A stretch of 64,000 nt of DNA, from the NCBI GenBank assembly GCA_964251675.1, contig CAXUKS010000008.1:1-64000 (forward strand), in the 5' to 3' direction. The translations under genes and the position numbers were made by a program. The notes beneath the pieces are model-generated. The model made no database searches and was not told the origin of the DNA. It saw only the letters and a program-made list of their open reading frames with translations. This stretch comes from JANXMY01 sp964251675 (lineage in GTDB: Bacteria; Armatimonadota; Armatimonadia; Armatimonadales; Capsulimonadaceae). Positions 15,226-22,513 of this stretch are shown one piece after another. Positions within the stretch are counted from its first letter, which is position 1. Every line of letters starts with the position of its first letter.

Positions 15226-17421
15226 TTACCCCTCGCCTAGAATCTGCGTGACTTGGCTTTGGGTTTCGACCAGCTTGTAGAAGTCGCCTTTCTTTGCCAT
15301 CAGCTCGGCGTGTGTGCCCATCTCGCTGATCTTGCCGCCGTCTAACACGATCAGGCGGTCGGCGTTGCGGAGCGTGGACAGACGATGGGCGATGGCGAAT
15401 GTCGTGCGGCCTTTGATCAACCGACCTATCGCTTCCTGGATTTGCTTTTCGGTTTCGACGTCGACGGCACTTGTCGCTTCGTCCAGAATCAGGATGCGTG
15501 GGTTGTGCAGGATGGCGCGGGCAATAGACACACGCTGGCGCTCGCCGCCGGACAGCTTTGCGCCGCGCTCGCCGACATACGTGTCGTAGCCGTCGGGCTT
15601 GGCGAGGATGAACGAATGGGCATTGGCGGCTTTGGCGGCTTCTATGATTTCGTCCAGCGACGCCCCCGGCTTGCCATAGGCGATGTTCTCGGCCACAGTG
15701 CCATTGAACAAAAACGGCTCCTGCAAGACAATCCCGATCTGGCGGCGCATCTCCTGCAGGCTCAACTTGGTGTAATCGATGCCGTCAATCATGAGAGTCC
15801 CGGCATCGGGTTCATAGAAGCGGCAGAGCAGGTTGATCGTCGTGGATTTGCCCGCGCCGCTTTTGCCGACCAGTCCGATCATCTCGCCGGGTTTGGCGGT
15901 GAATGTCAGCCCTTTCAGGACGGGGTTGGACTTGTCGTAGCCGAAGCGGACATTGTCAAACGCCACTTCCCCTTCAATTCGATGGGGGGCGATCCCGGCC
16001 TGCGCGTAGTTTTCTTTCTCGGTGTCCATCACCTCAAAGATGCGCTCCGCGCCCGCCATCGCCCGCGAAAACCAGTTGTTGACCTGCGCGAACCACGCCA
16101 GCGGGCCGTAAATCAGGGCCAGATAGGCGTTAAAGAGCCAGAAGTTGCCGAGGTTCATCTGGCCTTTGTAGACCATCCAGCCGCCGACCGCCCAGTTGAT
16201 CACGCTGCCCATCCCCACGAACAGGGACATGACGCCGAAAATCGTGTTCCATCGCGTGTCCCCGGCAATCCCGGCATCGCGCAGCTCGGCATTGCGAACG
16301 CCGAACTTGGCGTTCTCGTAGTCTTCCTGCGCGAAGGCTTTGACGACCCGAATGCCCGTCAGCGACTCGTTGAGGTGAATATGGAACCGCGCCCACTTCT
16401 GGCCGACCCGCACAAAAAGCTGCGAGACGGATTTCCAGAAGATGGCCCCGATCAGCACCACGATGGGGATCGGCGCGAGGATGCACAGGGTCAGCACCCA
16501 GTTCACGGTCAGCAGAAAGCCCGCAATGCCCGCCAGCAGCAGGCCGTTAATCAGAAAGTACGGCACGCCGTCGACTAAGAATCCCCACACCCGGTCGGTG
16601 TCCTGGGTCACACGGCTGGTGATCGCGCCCACCTGCTTTTTGTCAAAGTAGTCCAATTGCAGAAACTCGATGGAGCGGTAGAGCTGCGAGCGCAGGTCGG
16701 CGGCGACACTGCCGCCGAGGAATGCAATCAGCCGCCCGGTCAAAATCTGCGCTCCTGCGCCGACCACCAGAATAGCGAGCCATGCCCCGATCAGCGGCAG
16801 GAGCAGGGCCGGTTCGGCCTGATGCCCGGCAGAGGGAGCCAGCACGCGGTTAATCAAAAGCTTCTGGATCTGCGGCGGGGCCAGCGACAGCGTCGTAGTC
16901 AAAAGCGACAGCCCGGCCAGGCCCGCCGCCTGCTTTTTGTACGGCTTCAGGTAGCCGCCGATGCGCCACATCGTCTTGGAGCGGTTGACACAGGCCGGGC
17001 AGATGCCGTCTTTTTCCGGCAGCAGGCGCCCGCAATTGGCACAATGCGTCCGCTCGTGCTTCAGGCTGATCAGAAGCGGCTCGCCTTTGGCGAGCTGCTC
17101 AATGCCCCGTGCGGCCTCGCTGAACCGGGCGGCCACAGTCTGCGAGTAGGTGATGACCGGCAGGATGTCGCCATTTTTAGCGGTGATTTCCAGCCGCCCG
17201 CCGCCGACCAGCGGCTCATTGCGGGCGGTGGCGATGTCGGCAATCGGCATCTGGAATGCCAGCGCCCCGCTGGCCTCACGCACCTGCACGGCGTCGGCGG
17301 TGACGATCAAATCCCGTTCGCCGAAGCCGCCGTCCGGGCCGATGTCGGCTCGCAGCCGGATCAATTCATCCTGTTCCTGTTCGTCTGTTTGCCCGGCGGG
17401 CGGGAGTTGGGTCGTCGCCAT
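15226..17421 (-). CDS. ABC exporter with internal zinc ribbon (DUF1854-associated type)
   Basis: 731-residue ABC half-transporter fused to an extra N-terminus. Residues 1-120 form a PH-like soluble domain. Next is a zinc ribbon, CANCGRLLPEKDGICPACVNR (CxxC...CxxC), near 128-148. Then comes a six-helix ABC membrane domain (about 150-470) and an ATPase domain with Walker A GLVGKSGAGKSTT near 512, signature LSGGERQRVSIARAI near 612, Walker B ILILDEATSAVD near 637 and the H-loop AHRLST. This layout is that of exporters NCBI labels cyanophycin metabolism-associated, which usually sit beside a DUF1854 gene; here the DUF1854 gene is at 5824. Homodimer expected. AGGAT precedes the ATG. Confidence 0.88.
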   Translation of the reverse strand: MATTQLPPAGQTDEQEQDELIRLRADIGPDGGFGERDLIVTADAVQVREASGALAFQMPIADIATARNEPLVGGGRLEITAKNGDILPVITYSQTVAARFSEAARGIEQLAKGEPLLISLKHERTHCANCGRLLPEKDGICPACVNRSKTMWRIGGYLKPYKKQAAGLAGLSLLTTTLSLAPPQIQKLLINRVLAPSAGHQAEPALLLPLIGAWLAILVVGAGAQILTGRLIAFLGGSVAADLRSQLYRSIEFLQLDYFDKKQVGAITSRVTQDTDRVWGFLVDGVPYFLINGLLLAGIAGFLLTVNWVLTLCILAPIPIVVLIGAIFWKSVSQLFVRVGQKWARFHIHLNESLTGIRVVKAFAQEDYENAKFGVRNAELRDAGIAGDTRWNTIFGVMSLFVGMGSVINWAVGGWMVYKGQMNLGNFWLFNAYLALIYGPLAWFAQVNNWFSRAMAGAERIFEVMDTEKENYAQAGIAPHRIEGEVAFDNVRFGYDKSNPVLKGLTFTAKPGEMIGLVGKSGAGKSTTINLLCRFYEPDAGTLMIDGIDYTKLSLQEMRRQIGIVLQEPFLFNGTVAENIAYGKPGASLDEIIEAAKAANAHSFILAKPDGYDTYVGERGAKLSGGERQRVSIARAILHNPRILILDEATSAVDVETEKQIQEAIGRLIKGRTTFAIAHRLSTLRNADRLIVLDGGKISEMGTHAELMAKKGDFYKLVETQSQVTQILGEG

Positions 17422-17463
17422 AAATAATATCCTAATAAATAATATCCTAATATGCTAAACACA

Positions 17464-17522
17464 CAAAAAAGGCTTCTGACTTGCCTTGCGCTTTGGGGAA
17501 ACGCACGGGAGCCGGAAGCCTT
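17464..17522 (-). terminator. Intrinsic terminator of the 39-codon gene
   Basis: On the minus strand an AAGGCTTC / GAAGCCTT stem with a large loop, which itself contains a GCG-TTT hairpin, is followed by a T-run (TTTTTTG). It lies about 25 nt after the stop of the small ORF and separates it from the ABC exporter gene. Confidence 0.6.
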
Positions 17523-17546
17523 GACGGGGTAGGGAAGGGGGCGCTT

Positions 17547-17666
17547 TTATAAGCGGCGCATCATTCCAATTATCCTGTCAGGAGGCGGCGGGCAGACCCG
17601 GCGGGGGGCCACGCGGGCGGTCCACGCGGACACATTGATCACGACATTGCTGGATAGCTTCTTCAT
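17547..17666 (-). CDS. Small protein or peptide precursor, 39 aa
   Basis: A complete small transcription unit: promoter TTGACA-18 bp-TATACT at 17734-17763, about 60 nt of leader, AGGAG 9 nt before ATG, 39 codons, then a terminator. The peptide starts MKKLSSNVVINVSAW, continues with an Arg/Ala part (TARVAPRRV) and ends with CPPPPDRIIGMMRRL; it has a single Cys and is basic. I do not recognise it. It lies upstream of an ABC exporter, so a secreted or modified peptide is conceivable, but no maturation enzyme is nearby. A 71-codon frame (17578-17793) over the same place has no ribosome site and was rejected. Confidence 0.5.
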   Translation of the reverse strand: MKKLSSNVVINVSAWTARVAPRRVCPPPPDRIIGMMRRL

Positions 17667-17733
17667 TTCGGGTCTGCTCCTTTCTCTGAACACTGGATAT
17701 TCGAAAATTACTCCCGGCGGCGGGAACGGCGAG

Positions 17734-17763
17734 AGTATAGCCGCCTCCCTGCTCCTTTGTCAA
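17734..17763 (-). promoter_or_regulatory. Sigma-70 promoter of the 39-codon gene
   Basis: On the minus strand TTGACA (17758-17763), an 18-bp spacer and TATACT (17734-17739): a near-consensus vegetative promoter. Transcription would start about 60 nt before the small ORF. Confidence 0.75.
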
Positions 17764-17840
17764 GCCCTGCCTTACACCACGGCACTCTCTCATCTTTTAG
17801 CGACTGTCTGGAAAGCCGCCGGATCGCTCCCCCAACGCCA

Positions 17841-17925
17841 ATTCTGGAGCAACTGCACCCGGCGGAGCAACTGCACTCGGCCCCGTCTCCTTGCTGCAGG
17901 AGAGGGTTGGAGTGAGGTTCTCTTG
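17841..17925. repeat. Single palindromic repeat remnant
   Basis: Two direct copies of GGAGCAACTGCAC are followed by a C/G-rich arm (CCCCGTCTCC-TTGCTGCA-GGAGAGGG, 17881-17910) of the same general type as the other extragenic palindromes. No inverted partner is seen. The rest of 17764-17963 shows no gene. Confidence 0.4.
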
Positions 17926-17963
17926 GCCCTTTCTATACAATCTTTTCCGCGTGAGATGATCTC

Positions 17964-19742
17964 TCACGGAGTGTCGTTGAGTACCACGGCTGAGGCGGGG
18001 CCGCGAACGGCTTCCAGCTCCACGCCGAAGACACGCGCTCCGAGACGCCGCGTGTCCGTGCTGCCGCGCTCCAGGCTGGCCGGGGACCAGGAACCGCCTG
18101 CGATACGAATGGCAATCGCGCTGCGTCCTCGGGTCACGGAGGCCGGAAGGGACAGCACCAGGCGCTGGTTTTGTCCCACGGCCACGGCGGCTTTGACCAG
18201 CCCCACGGAAACGGTCTGCGGCGGGGTGGCCGGCCGCGTGAGCAGCCACAGCGTCAGGGTATAGGCCGCGCCCGGCGTGACCGGCAGGCGCAGAACCGCG
18301 TTTCCGCTGGTCCACCGGGCTGTCGTCAGCCTCGTGTCGGGGGCCTCGCCCGCCGCCTCGCCGCCGTACCAGCCGTCCCCGAGGAAATCATCATCGCCGG
18401 GTGAGCCGATTTTGAGAAACGAGTGCGCCGTGAGCGCGGCGGCGTAGCGGCGCGGGGCCTCATTGAGTCCGATCTGGGCCGCTTCGCCAATCCCGTTGTC
18501 TATTTGAAGGCCGCCCGGCTGGGAATTGGCAGTGATGATGGCAGAGCGCAGGCCCGGCTTCAAAGTGACCGCACTGCCCCGTGCGCCAAAGGTGCAGGCG
18601 CTCACAGTCAGCGAGCCTCCGTCCGAGGCGATCACGCCGCCGTCCGCGCCGTCCGCGAAGTGACACGCGCTGAAGGTCACCGGCCCGCTGCCATGCAACC
18701 GGGCGGCGCCGCCCGGCGTGGACCAGAAATTGCAGTTGACAAACTGCGCGGCCCCGGCGGCTCCGGGCGAGATCACGATGCCGGCGTTTTCCGCGCCTCC
18801 AAAGGCCGTGAACTCCCCGTTTGTCACCTGAATACCTATCGGCTGAAGCTGATCGACCCGCAGCCCGATGCCGCAGGCGTCCGCCCCGATTCCCGTAAAC
18901 TGCCCGTTGCACTCGCCCGCCGCCGTGTGAATAAACCGGTAGCCGATGTGCGCCCCCCAGACAAACGTATTCGCCACATATTCCCAGTCCGTGCGGCCAA
19001 ACACGAACCCTTCCAGGTTCTTGCGCGTGAACTCGGTCACAAGGCGGCTCGTAACTTCGTCGTCTTTGGCCTGAATGGCCGGATAGCCGCTTCGAACCCA
19101 GTAGTGGGTATTGAAGTGGACATTTTCGATCCGGCCCACATCGCTGGTTTCATCGACAAAGATGCCACGGCGCAGGACGCAGCCAAAGACATTACGGATG
19201 AGATGCAGCTCGCTCCAGGGCTGTCCAATTTTGATGCCCTGGTAGGCATTGACCAGCGTGACATTCTCCACGGTGTTGTGCATTCCGGAGCCGTGAACAG
19301 CCCAGGGGTAGGGGACGATATTGTCCGGCGTTTCCTCCGGCCAGAGCAGGGTAACCCCGCGCAGGGCGCTGCTCTTGCGGAGGGTGATGGCTGGAGTCCC
19401 ATTTTCCTGCCCGCGTCCGCCGGTAATCAGCAGGGTCGTGCCCTTGTCCCAGGCGCCGTGATGGGGCGCGGCCCAGCTTCCCCGCAGCGTCACGCCGGTC
19501 GGCACGGTGAGGCTGCCGTTTATCCGGTAGGCCCTGGCTTCCAGCGCGACCTCGCCGCCGGTTTTCCCCGCCTGGTCCAGCCGCGCCTGAAGGGCCGCCG
19601 TGTCATCTGCCGCCGGGGGCGTCTGCGCGTATACTTTGCCGAAAGGTGTCAGCATCGTCAGCAGTAGGGCCAGCAGTAGGGCCAGCAGCAGTGTCTGGCC
19701 GCAGGCGCTTCGGAATTGCGGCGCTGGGTTTGGCAGCCTCAT
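17964..19742 (-). CDS. Secreted right-handed beta-helix protein
   Basis: 592-residue exported protein. A signal peptide with an unusual run LLLALLLALLL is followed by a VYAQ cleavage site near residue 39. The body is a pectin-lyase-like parallel beta-helix: an N-terminal part of the pectate-lyase_3 type (ALQARLDQAGKTGGEVALEARAY), then short repeated strand-turn units such as NAGIVISPGAAGAAQFVNCNFW and GGSLTVSACTFGARG. The last 130 residues look like a beta-sandwich carbohydrate-binding domain. It probably acts on or binds polysaccharide outside the cell; catalytic residues cannot be assigned. AGGA precedes the ATG. A strong promoter at 19815-19843 drives it. Confidence 0.8.
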   Translation of the reverse strand: MRLPNPAPQFRSACGQTLLLALLLALLLTMLTPFGKVYAQTPPAADDTAALQARLDQAGKTGGEVALEARAYRINGSLTVPTGVTLRGSWAAPHHGAWDKGTTLLITGGRGQENGTPAITLRKSSALRGVTLLWPEETPDNIVPYPWAVHGSGMHNTVENVTLVNAYQGIKIGQPWSELHLIRNVFGCVLRRGIFVDETSDVGRIENVHFNTHYWVRSGYPAIQAKDDEVTSRLVTEFTRKNLEGFVFGRTDWEYVANTFVWGAHIGYRFIHTAAGECNGQFTGIGADACGIGLRVDQLQPIGIQVTNGEFTAFGGAENAGIVISPGAAGAAQFVNCNFWSTPGGAARLHGSGPVTFSACHFADGADGGVIASDGGSLTVSACTFGARGSAVTLKPGLRSAIITANSQPGGLQIDNGIGEAAQIGLNEAPRRYAAALTAHSFLKIGSPGDDDFLGDGWYGGEAAGEAPDTRLTTARWTSGNAVLRLPVTPGAAYTLTLWLLTRPATPPQTVSVGLVKAAVAVGQNQRLVLSLPASVTRGRSAIAIRIAGGSWSPASLERGSTDTRRLGARVFGVELEAVRGPASAVVLNDTP

Positions 19743-19814
19743 GGTGATTTTCCTGAAAGAGAGGTGGGCGGCAGTGATGCCGCAAAGTGGTGTTGCGAGC
19801 AAAGCGATACGTGC

Positions 19815-19843
19815 AGTATAATAACCGCGTGGCTGTATGTCAA
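19815..19843 (-). promoter_or_regulatory. Sigma-70 promoter of the beta-helix gene
   Basis: On the minus strand TTGACA (19838-19843), a 17-bp spacer and TATACT (19815-19820). It gives a 5-prime leader of about 65 nt to the ATG at 19742. Confidence 0.8.
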
Positions 19844-19950
19844 GGCCGGTGGGCAAACCTCTCACGCGCTTGAAGCCTCTGCCCGGCAGATGTGTCTAAG
19901 CCAGTACGCAGAAAGTGCCTGCGGCCATTCCACTCATGAGGTATCGCGCC

Positions 19951-21222
19951 ATGCTTTCATCTTTCGCCCGCCGCCCGAAAACCGCCCGTGTCTGGACAGG
20001 CACTGCCGCTGTCTCGGCATTGATCTTAGGAGCCGCCGCCATGAACCTGTTCGCCGCCGCCGCCAACACCCCTATCGCCGCCGCCGTGGCCGCCGACCCG
20101 CAGGTGCAAAAGATCGCCGCCGCCAACACGGACTTCGGCTTTCGTCTGCTCAAACAGCTCGCGCACGAAACGCCCGAAAAGAACGTTTTCTATTCGCCCT
20201 TCAGCGTCACCAGTGCGCTCACCCTGACCTTGAACGGGGCAGGGGGCAGCACCCGCAAAGACATGGCCGCCGCGCTTGGCCTGTCCGGCGTCACTGCCGA
20301 CCAGACGGACCATGCCTACGGCCTGCTGCTGCCGTCGCTGGGAAACCCGGACCCACAGGTGACGCTGACCGTCGCCAACGCCCTCTGGGCAGGCCGGGGT
20401 ACGACGTTCAGTCTGCCGTTTCAGCAGCGGTCCGAACACTTCTTCGGCGCACGGGTGCAGACGCTCGACATGGCCTCGCCCGAAGCTGCCGCCACAATCA
20501 ACGGCTGGGTGAGCGAGAAAACCCACGGCAAAATCGACAAGCTCGTCACGCCCCGTGATATTGCCACTTCGCCCGCCGTGCTGACCAATGCCGTCTATTT
20601 TCACGGGCAATGGAGCGAAGCGTTTGAAAAGAGCGACACCAAAGACGGCCCGTTTACGCTGGCTTCGGGCAAGACAAAAACCCTGCCGCTGATGTCTCAG
20701 GAAGCCCGGTTTTCCTATACGGAAACGCCCCGCTTTCAGACCGTCAGCCTGCCTTACGGGCAGGGCCGGATGAGTCTGTACGTGCTTCTGCCCAAGTCCG
20801 GCGTCACGGCGGCGGCGGTTGTGGACGGCCTCACCCCGGCGTCCTGGAGCCAGACTCTCGGCAAAATGAAGCGGTCCGAAGTGGTGCTCACCCTGCCGCG
20901 CTTCCAGGCAAACTTTCAGGCGACGCTGAATGCCCCCTTGATTGCCCTCGGCATGGGCAGCGCCTTCGGCTCCAGCGCGGACTTCACGCCGATGGGCCTG
21001 CACGGCGGGTTTCTCGGCGCGGTGATTCACAAAGCCATCCTGGAGGTGGATGAAGAAGGCACGGTCGCCGCCGCCGCCACGGCGGTCGTGATGGCACGCT
21101 CCGCCATGCGGAGGCCAGAAGAACCAATCGTGATGCGTGTGGACCATCCCTTTGTGTGCCTCCTCCGGGACAATGCCACCGGCATGCTGCTGTTTGCGGG
21201 CGTCATTCAGAACCCGGAGTAG
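19951..21222 (+). CDS. Serpin (serine protease inhibitor)
   Basis: 423-residue serpin, a suicide inhibitor of serine (sometimes cysteine) proteases. The N-terminus has a signal or anchor helix (VWTGTAAVSALILGAAAM). Serpin signatures include NVFYSPFSVTSALTLTLNGA, TNAVYFHGQW, the hinge EVDEEGTVAAAATAV and the C-terminal DHPFVCLLRD. Counting from hinge Glu as P17, the scissile region falls in MARSAMRRP. The small-residue hinge (A-A-A-A-T-A) is of the inhibitory type. The start at 19951 has GAGG 9 nt upstream; an ATG 12 codons earlier has none. Likely targets are own or foreign extracellular proteases; a subtilase is encoded at 51065. Confidence 0.93.
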   Translation: MLSSFARRPKTARVWTGTAAVSALILGAAAMNLFAAAANTPIAAAVAADPQVQKIAAANTDFGFRLLKQLAHETPEKNVFYSPFSVTSALTLTLNGAGGSTRKDMAAALGLSGVTADQTDHAYGLLLPSLGNPDPQVTLTVANALWAGRGTTFSLPFQQRSEHFFGARVQTLDMASPEAAATINGWVSEKTHGKIDKLVTPRDIATSPAVLTNAVYFHGQWSEAFEKSDTKDGPFTLASGKTKTLPLMSQEARFSYTETPRFQTVSLPYGQGRMSLYVLLPKSGVTAAAVVDGLTPASWSQTLGKMKRSEVVLTLPRFQANFQATLNAPLIALGMGSAFGSSADFTPMGLHGGFLGAVIHKAILEVDEEGTVAAAATAVVMARSAMRRPEEPIVMRVDHPFVCLLRDNATGMLLFAGVIQNPE

Positions 21223-21235
21223 CAGACAGCAAAAA

Positions 21236-21560
21236 GCGAGGGGTTCACTTCAAACCCCTCGCTCGGAGAAGCACCTTTCGGGTGGAAGAATAGACCTCTT
21301 GCATAAGTCTTCAAGCCTTTGCCCCCAGAATGAATTCTGGGGCTGCCGAGTGCGATTGTCCGCCTGCGCGGACATAAGAACGACATCTTCGGGCAATTGC
21401 TCTGTCCACGCAGGTGGACAATCGCCCTTCGCAGTCCCGGATTTCAATCCGGGCGGGTAGGGCTACGCACTTAGGCAAGAGGTCTAATAGGTTAGCAAAC
21501 GCAGCCTGCTCCGTCCGAAGGACGCTGCTTCTCGCAAGGAGTCTTCAACTCCTCGAAGTT
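21236..21560. repeat. Large nested inverted-repeat region
   Basis: This fills most of the 419-bp gap between the serpin and the next gene. Layers seen: hairpin GCGAGGGGTT-CACTTC-AAACCCCTCGC at 21236-21262; outer arms TAGACCTCTTGC (21291-21302) and GCAAGAGGTCTA (21475-21486); inner arms of 23 nt at 21352-21374 and 21403-21425 with two mismatches; and the palindrome CCCCAGAATGAATTCTGGGG near 21323-21342. Several smaller palindromes (CGGGATTTCAATCCCG, AGGAGTCTTCAACTCCT) follow. No ORF or known RNA family was recognised in it. Confidence 0.6.
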
Positions 21561-21641
21561 TCTTTTGCCCCTAAAGCCGCATGGCAGGTACAATAGCTGC
21601 ATTCTAGTCTCAGCGTGAGTGCTGAGTGAAGGAGACGCTGC

Positions 21642-22463
21642 ATGACGGCAATTTACGCACTTCGCATCTGTTTCGGACTGGCTATATTGGCTGCGTTCGG
21701 CCTCGCCGCCGTGCCTGCCCGCGCCCAGATATTCCAGGTGACAGCCAAAGGAATGCTCGATCAAGTCGATAATCCCGACCATCTCTTTGATGCCTCCGTC
21801 ACTCCAGGCGTGCCGTTTACTTATATCTACACGTTTGACCTCGGTGCCACCGACTCGAACGTGAATGCCTCGACCAGCGGCCAGTATATTCTGAGTGGCT
21901 CTTTTTATGGGGCCACGGTGACCGTCGGTGACTACACCATTCATCCCTCGACTTTGTCTTCGGCCACGCTGCGTGTTGAGATGAATCCGCCTGAAGGCGG
22001 CAATTACGTCGAAACTCAGGAGACAAGTCAGGAAACCCTGACCAGCACCAACCCCAACGCGCCCACTGTCGCCCAAGCGATGACCAATCTCTTTTTGTTC
22101 TACCGGGCACCGTCCCCAATCAAGTCCAAAGCTATGCCGCCGCCGTCTGTCTACAACGTTTCCCTGCTGGCGCAGACGGCTTTTGCTGGTCCATTCGTTC
22201 TCAGACTGATTGGCCCCGGCGATCCCAACAAGTATCAGGACCAGGCTCTGGGACGCCTCACGTCGCTGACTATCACGCCAGAAGCTCCCACTCCTAAGTC
22301 TGCTTCTCTGACTGATCCGCAGACTGACACTGCCGCCATTCGTCACCAGTTTGAGGCCAAAGACGCCGTGATTGCCGACCTGCGCCGTCAGGTCACGGCT
22401 CTTCAGACCGAATTGCGGAGGATGAAAACAGCCCCGCGCCAATCTCGGAAAAGGGCAAAATGA
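21642..22463 (+). CDS. Secreted protein with C-terminal coiled coil
   Basis: 273-residue exported protein of unknown function. The signal peptide spans about residues 1-28 (ARAQ cleavage). The main part (GVPFTYIYTFDLGATDSN and following) resembles the beta-rich extracellular domains found in many PEP-CTERM proteins, but there is no PEP motif or anchor. Instead the protein ends in a 40-residue basic coiled coil (VIADLRRQVTALQTELRRM). GAAGGAG lies just before the ATG. It shares a transcript with the next gene, whose frame opens at 22460 before this stop. Confidence 0.65.
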   Translation: MTAIYALRICFGLAILAAFGLAAVPARAQIFQVTAKGMLDQVDNPDHLFDASVTPGVPFTYIYTFDLGATDSNVNASTSGQYILSGSFYGATVTVGDYTIHPSTLSSATLRVEMNPPEGGNYVETQETSQETLTSTNPNAPTVAQAMTNLFLFYRAPSPIKSKAMPPPSVYNVSLLAQTAFAGPFVLRLIGPGDPNKYQDQALGRLTSLTITPEAPTPKSASLTDPQTDTAAIRHQFEAKDAVIADLRRQVTALQTELRRMKTAPRQSRKRAK

Positions 22464-22513
22464 CAGATCCCCAGACCCTCCGTGACCGACACGGAAACTC
22501 AGGAGTGGAGAAC

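Noticed and set aside
17578..17793. 71-codon ORF over the small peptide gene
   Set aside because: No ribosome site and it begins upstream of the likely transcription start; the 39-codon frame has AGGAG and fits the promoter and terminator.
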